A stretch of 52,254 bases of DNA. Origin: an uncultured Clostridia bacterium. Its GTDB lineage: Bacteria > Bacillota > Clostridia > Lachnospirales > Cellulosilyticaceae. The position numbers were made by a program, and so were the translations under genes. Positions 51,796 through 52,254 of this stretch are shown in pieces; position 1 is the first letter of the stretch, and each line of letters opens with the position of its first letter. The stretch covers positions 1 through 52,254 of the forward strand of contig CALJNR010000048.1 in the NCBI GenBank assembly GCA_937981575.1. Direction: 5' to 3'. The notes beneath the pieces are model-generated. The model ran no database searches and was not told the origin of the DNA. It saw only the letters and a program-made list of their open reading frames with translations.

Positions 51796-52254
51796 ATGAG
51801 AAGTAAAGTAAAGTATGTATTTAATATGATTTTAATCTTAGTAATGTTTGTACTTCAAGTTTCTACATATACAGTATATGCTGCTCCAGGGGAAGCTGAT
51901 TTAGTGGTTACAGATATTACATGGACACCAGCAGAACCTGCCATAGGTAATGAGATAACATTCAGTGCAGTTATTAAGAATCAAGGTACAGCTGCTAGTC
52001 CGGAAGGTACTATTCATGGAGTTTTGTTCTCGGTAAATGGTACAGCAGTCAGTTGGAGTGACAACTATACCGCATCGATTCCGGCCGGAGCGTCTGTAAC
52101 AGTTACTGCTACGGGAAGTGCAAGCGGCAAAAATACTTGGACAGGACTCGCGGGGACACATACAGTAAGGGCATTTGTTGATGACGTTAACAGAATTACT
52201 GAGTCTAATGAAAATAACAATACTTTTGATAAACAAATAATCATACCGACACAG
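51796..52254 (+). CDS. Secreted protein with N-terminal CARDB domain (3' end outside window)
   Basis: The frame is open to the right edge, giving 153 residues. A signal peptide (KVKYVFNMILILVMFVLQVS, ending near VYAAPG at about 34) is followed by a CARDB domain: DLVVTDITWTPAEPAIGNEI, then FSAVIKNQGTAAS, SWSDNYTASIPAGASVTVTA and HTVRAFVDDVNRITESNENN. CARDB is an adhesion/spacer fold often fused to secreted polysaccharide enzymes. The start is ATG with AGGGAGGA 6 bases upstream. The operator 340 bases upstream places it in the same LacI-type regulon, so a second glycan-binding protein or glucanase is likely, but the catalytic part, if any, is not in view. Confidence 0.9.
   Translation, partial: MRSKVKYVFNMILILVMFVLQVSTYTVYAAPGEADLVVTDITWTPAEPAIGNEITFSAVIKNQGTAASPEGTIHGVLFSVNGTAVSWSDNYTASIPAGASVTVTATGSASGKNTWTGLAGTHTVRAFVDDVNRITESNENNNTFDKQIIIPTQ

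Noticed and set aside
1..52254. CRISPR arrays, insertion sequences, integrases or rRNA genes
   Set aside because: No regularly spaced repeats, transposase or recombinase motifs, or rRNA sequence were seen in the window.

Overview
The window is low-GC, Gram-positive DNA from an anaerobic member of the Clostridia. The clues are a T-box leader before serS, strong AGGAGG-type ribosome binding sites, an S-layer-homology carboxypeptidase, a LytTR/DUF3021 pair, two chemoreceptors and a glycan-use locus built around a GH65 phosphorylase. A Lachnospirales organism (something like Cellulosilyticum or Lachnoclostridium) fits, but the genus is a guess.

Layout. (1) Positions 1-5.7 kb hold the end of a non-ribosomal peptide locus: the 3' end of an NRPS (adenylation end plus carrier domain), a stand-alone condensation protein with a decayed adenylation tail, a type II thioesterase, an ABC exporter and a Sfp-type phosphopantetheinyl transferase. 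(2) 5.9-7.6 kb is serS under a serine T-box whose specifier triplet (UCC) can be read. (3) 7.7-16.4 kb is mixed housekeeping and envelope DNA: a MATE efflux pump, an M15 peptidase, a TM2 protein, a D,D-carboxypeptidase with SLH repeats, a TetR-type regulator, a CPBP protease, tRNA-Arg(UCG), an Sm-like protein with an Arg-rich then Tyr/Pro-rich tail, a secreted helical protein and a RemA-like protein. (4) 16.8-28.5 kb is a nucleoside uptake and salvage cluster: deoB, cdd, a nucleoside ABC transporter, pdp, purine nucleoside phosphorylase, deoC, the BMP-type binding lipoprotein, a YczE-like membrane protein, adenosine deaminase and a Crp/Fnr-type regulator preceded by a perfect palindrome. (5) 28.7-31.7 kb holds a chemoreceptor with a C-terminal sensor-like domain, a LytTR/DUF3021 pair with its likely binding site, and a fossil of a second copy of the chemoreceptor's end.

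(6) 31.7-52.3 kb is the most interesting part. It is a locus that looks built to find, degrade, import and phosphorolyse an alpha-1,3-containing glucan. It holds a LacI-type repressor, an intracellular GH31 enzyme, a chemoreceptor, a sugar-binding lipoprotein with two unusually long permeases (no ATPase gene), an 1811-residue secreted enzyme with a GH87-like (mycodextranase / alpha-1,3-glucanase) beta-helix and six lectin-like repeats, a GH65 disaccharide phosphorylase, a beta-phosphoglucomutase, and the start of a secreted CARDB protein. Three exact copies of the palindrome TTAACCGGTTAA, and one copy with two mismatches, sit at promoters before the GH31 gene, the binding protein, the GH87-like enzyme and the last gene, so the LacI-type protein probably controls them as one regulon.

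The proposed flow is: extracellular GH87-like cleavage to nigero-oligosaccharides, capture and import by the binding protein and permeases, phosphorolysis of the disaccharide (nigerose or kojibiose are the best candidates) by GH65 to beta-glucose-1-phosphate and glucose, and conversion to glucose-6-phosphate by the mutase, with GH31 trimming other linkages. The substrate is inferred from family membership and context, not shown by the sequence alone.
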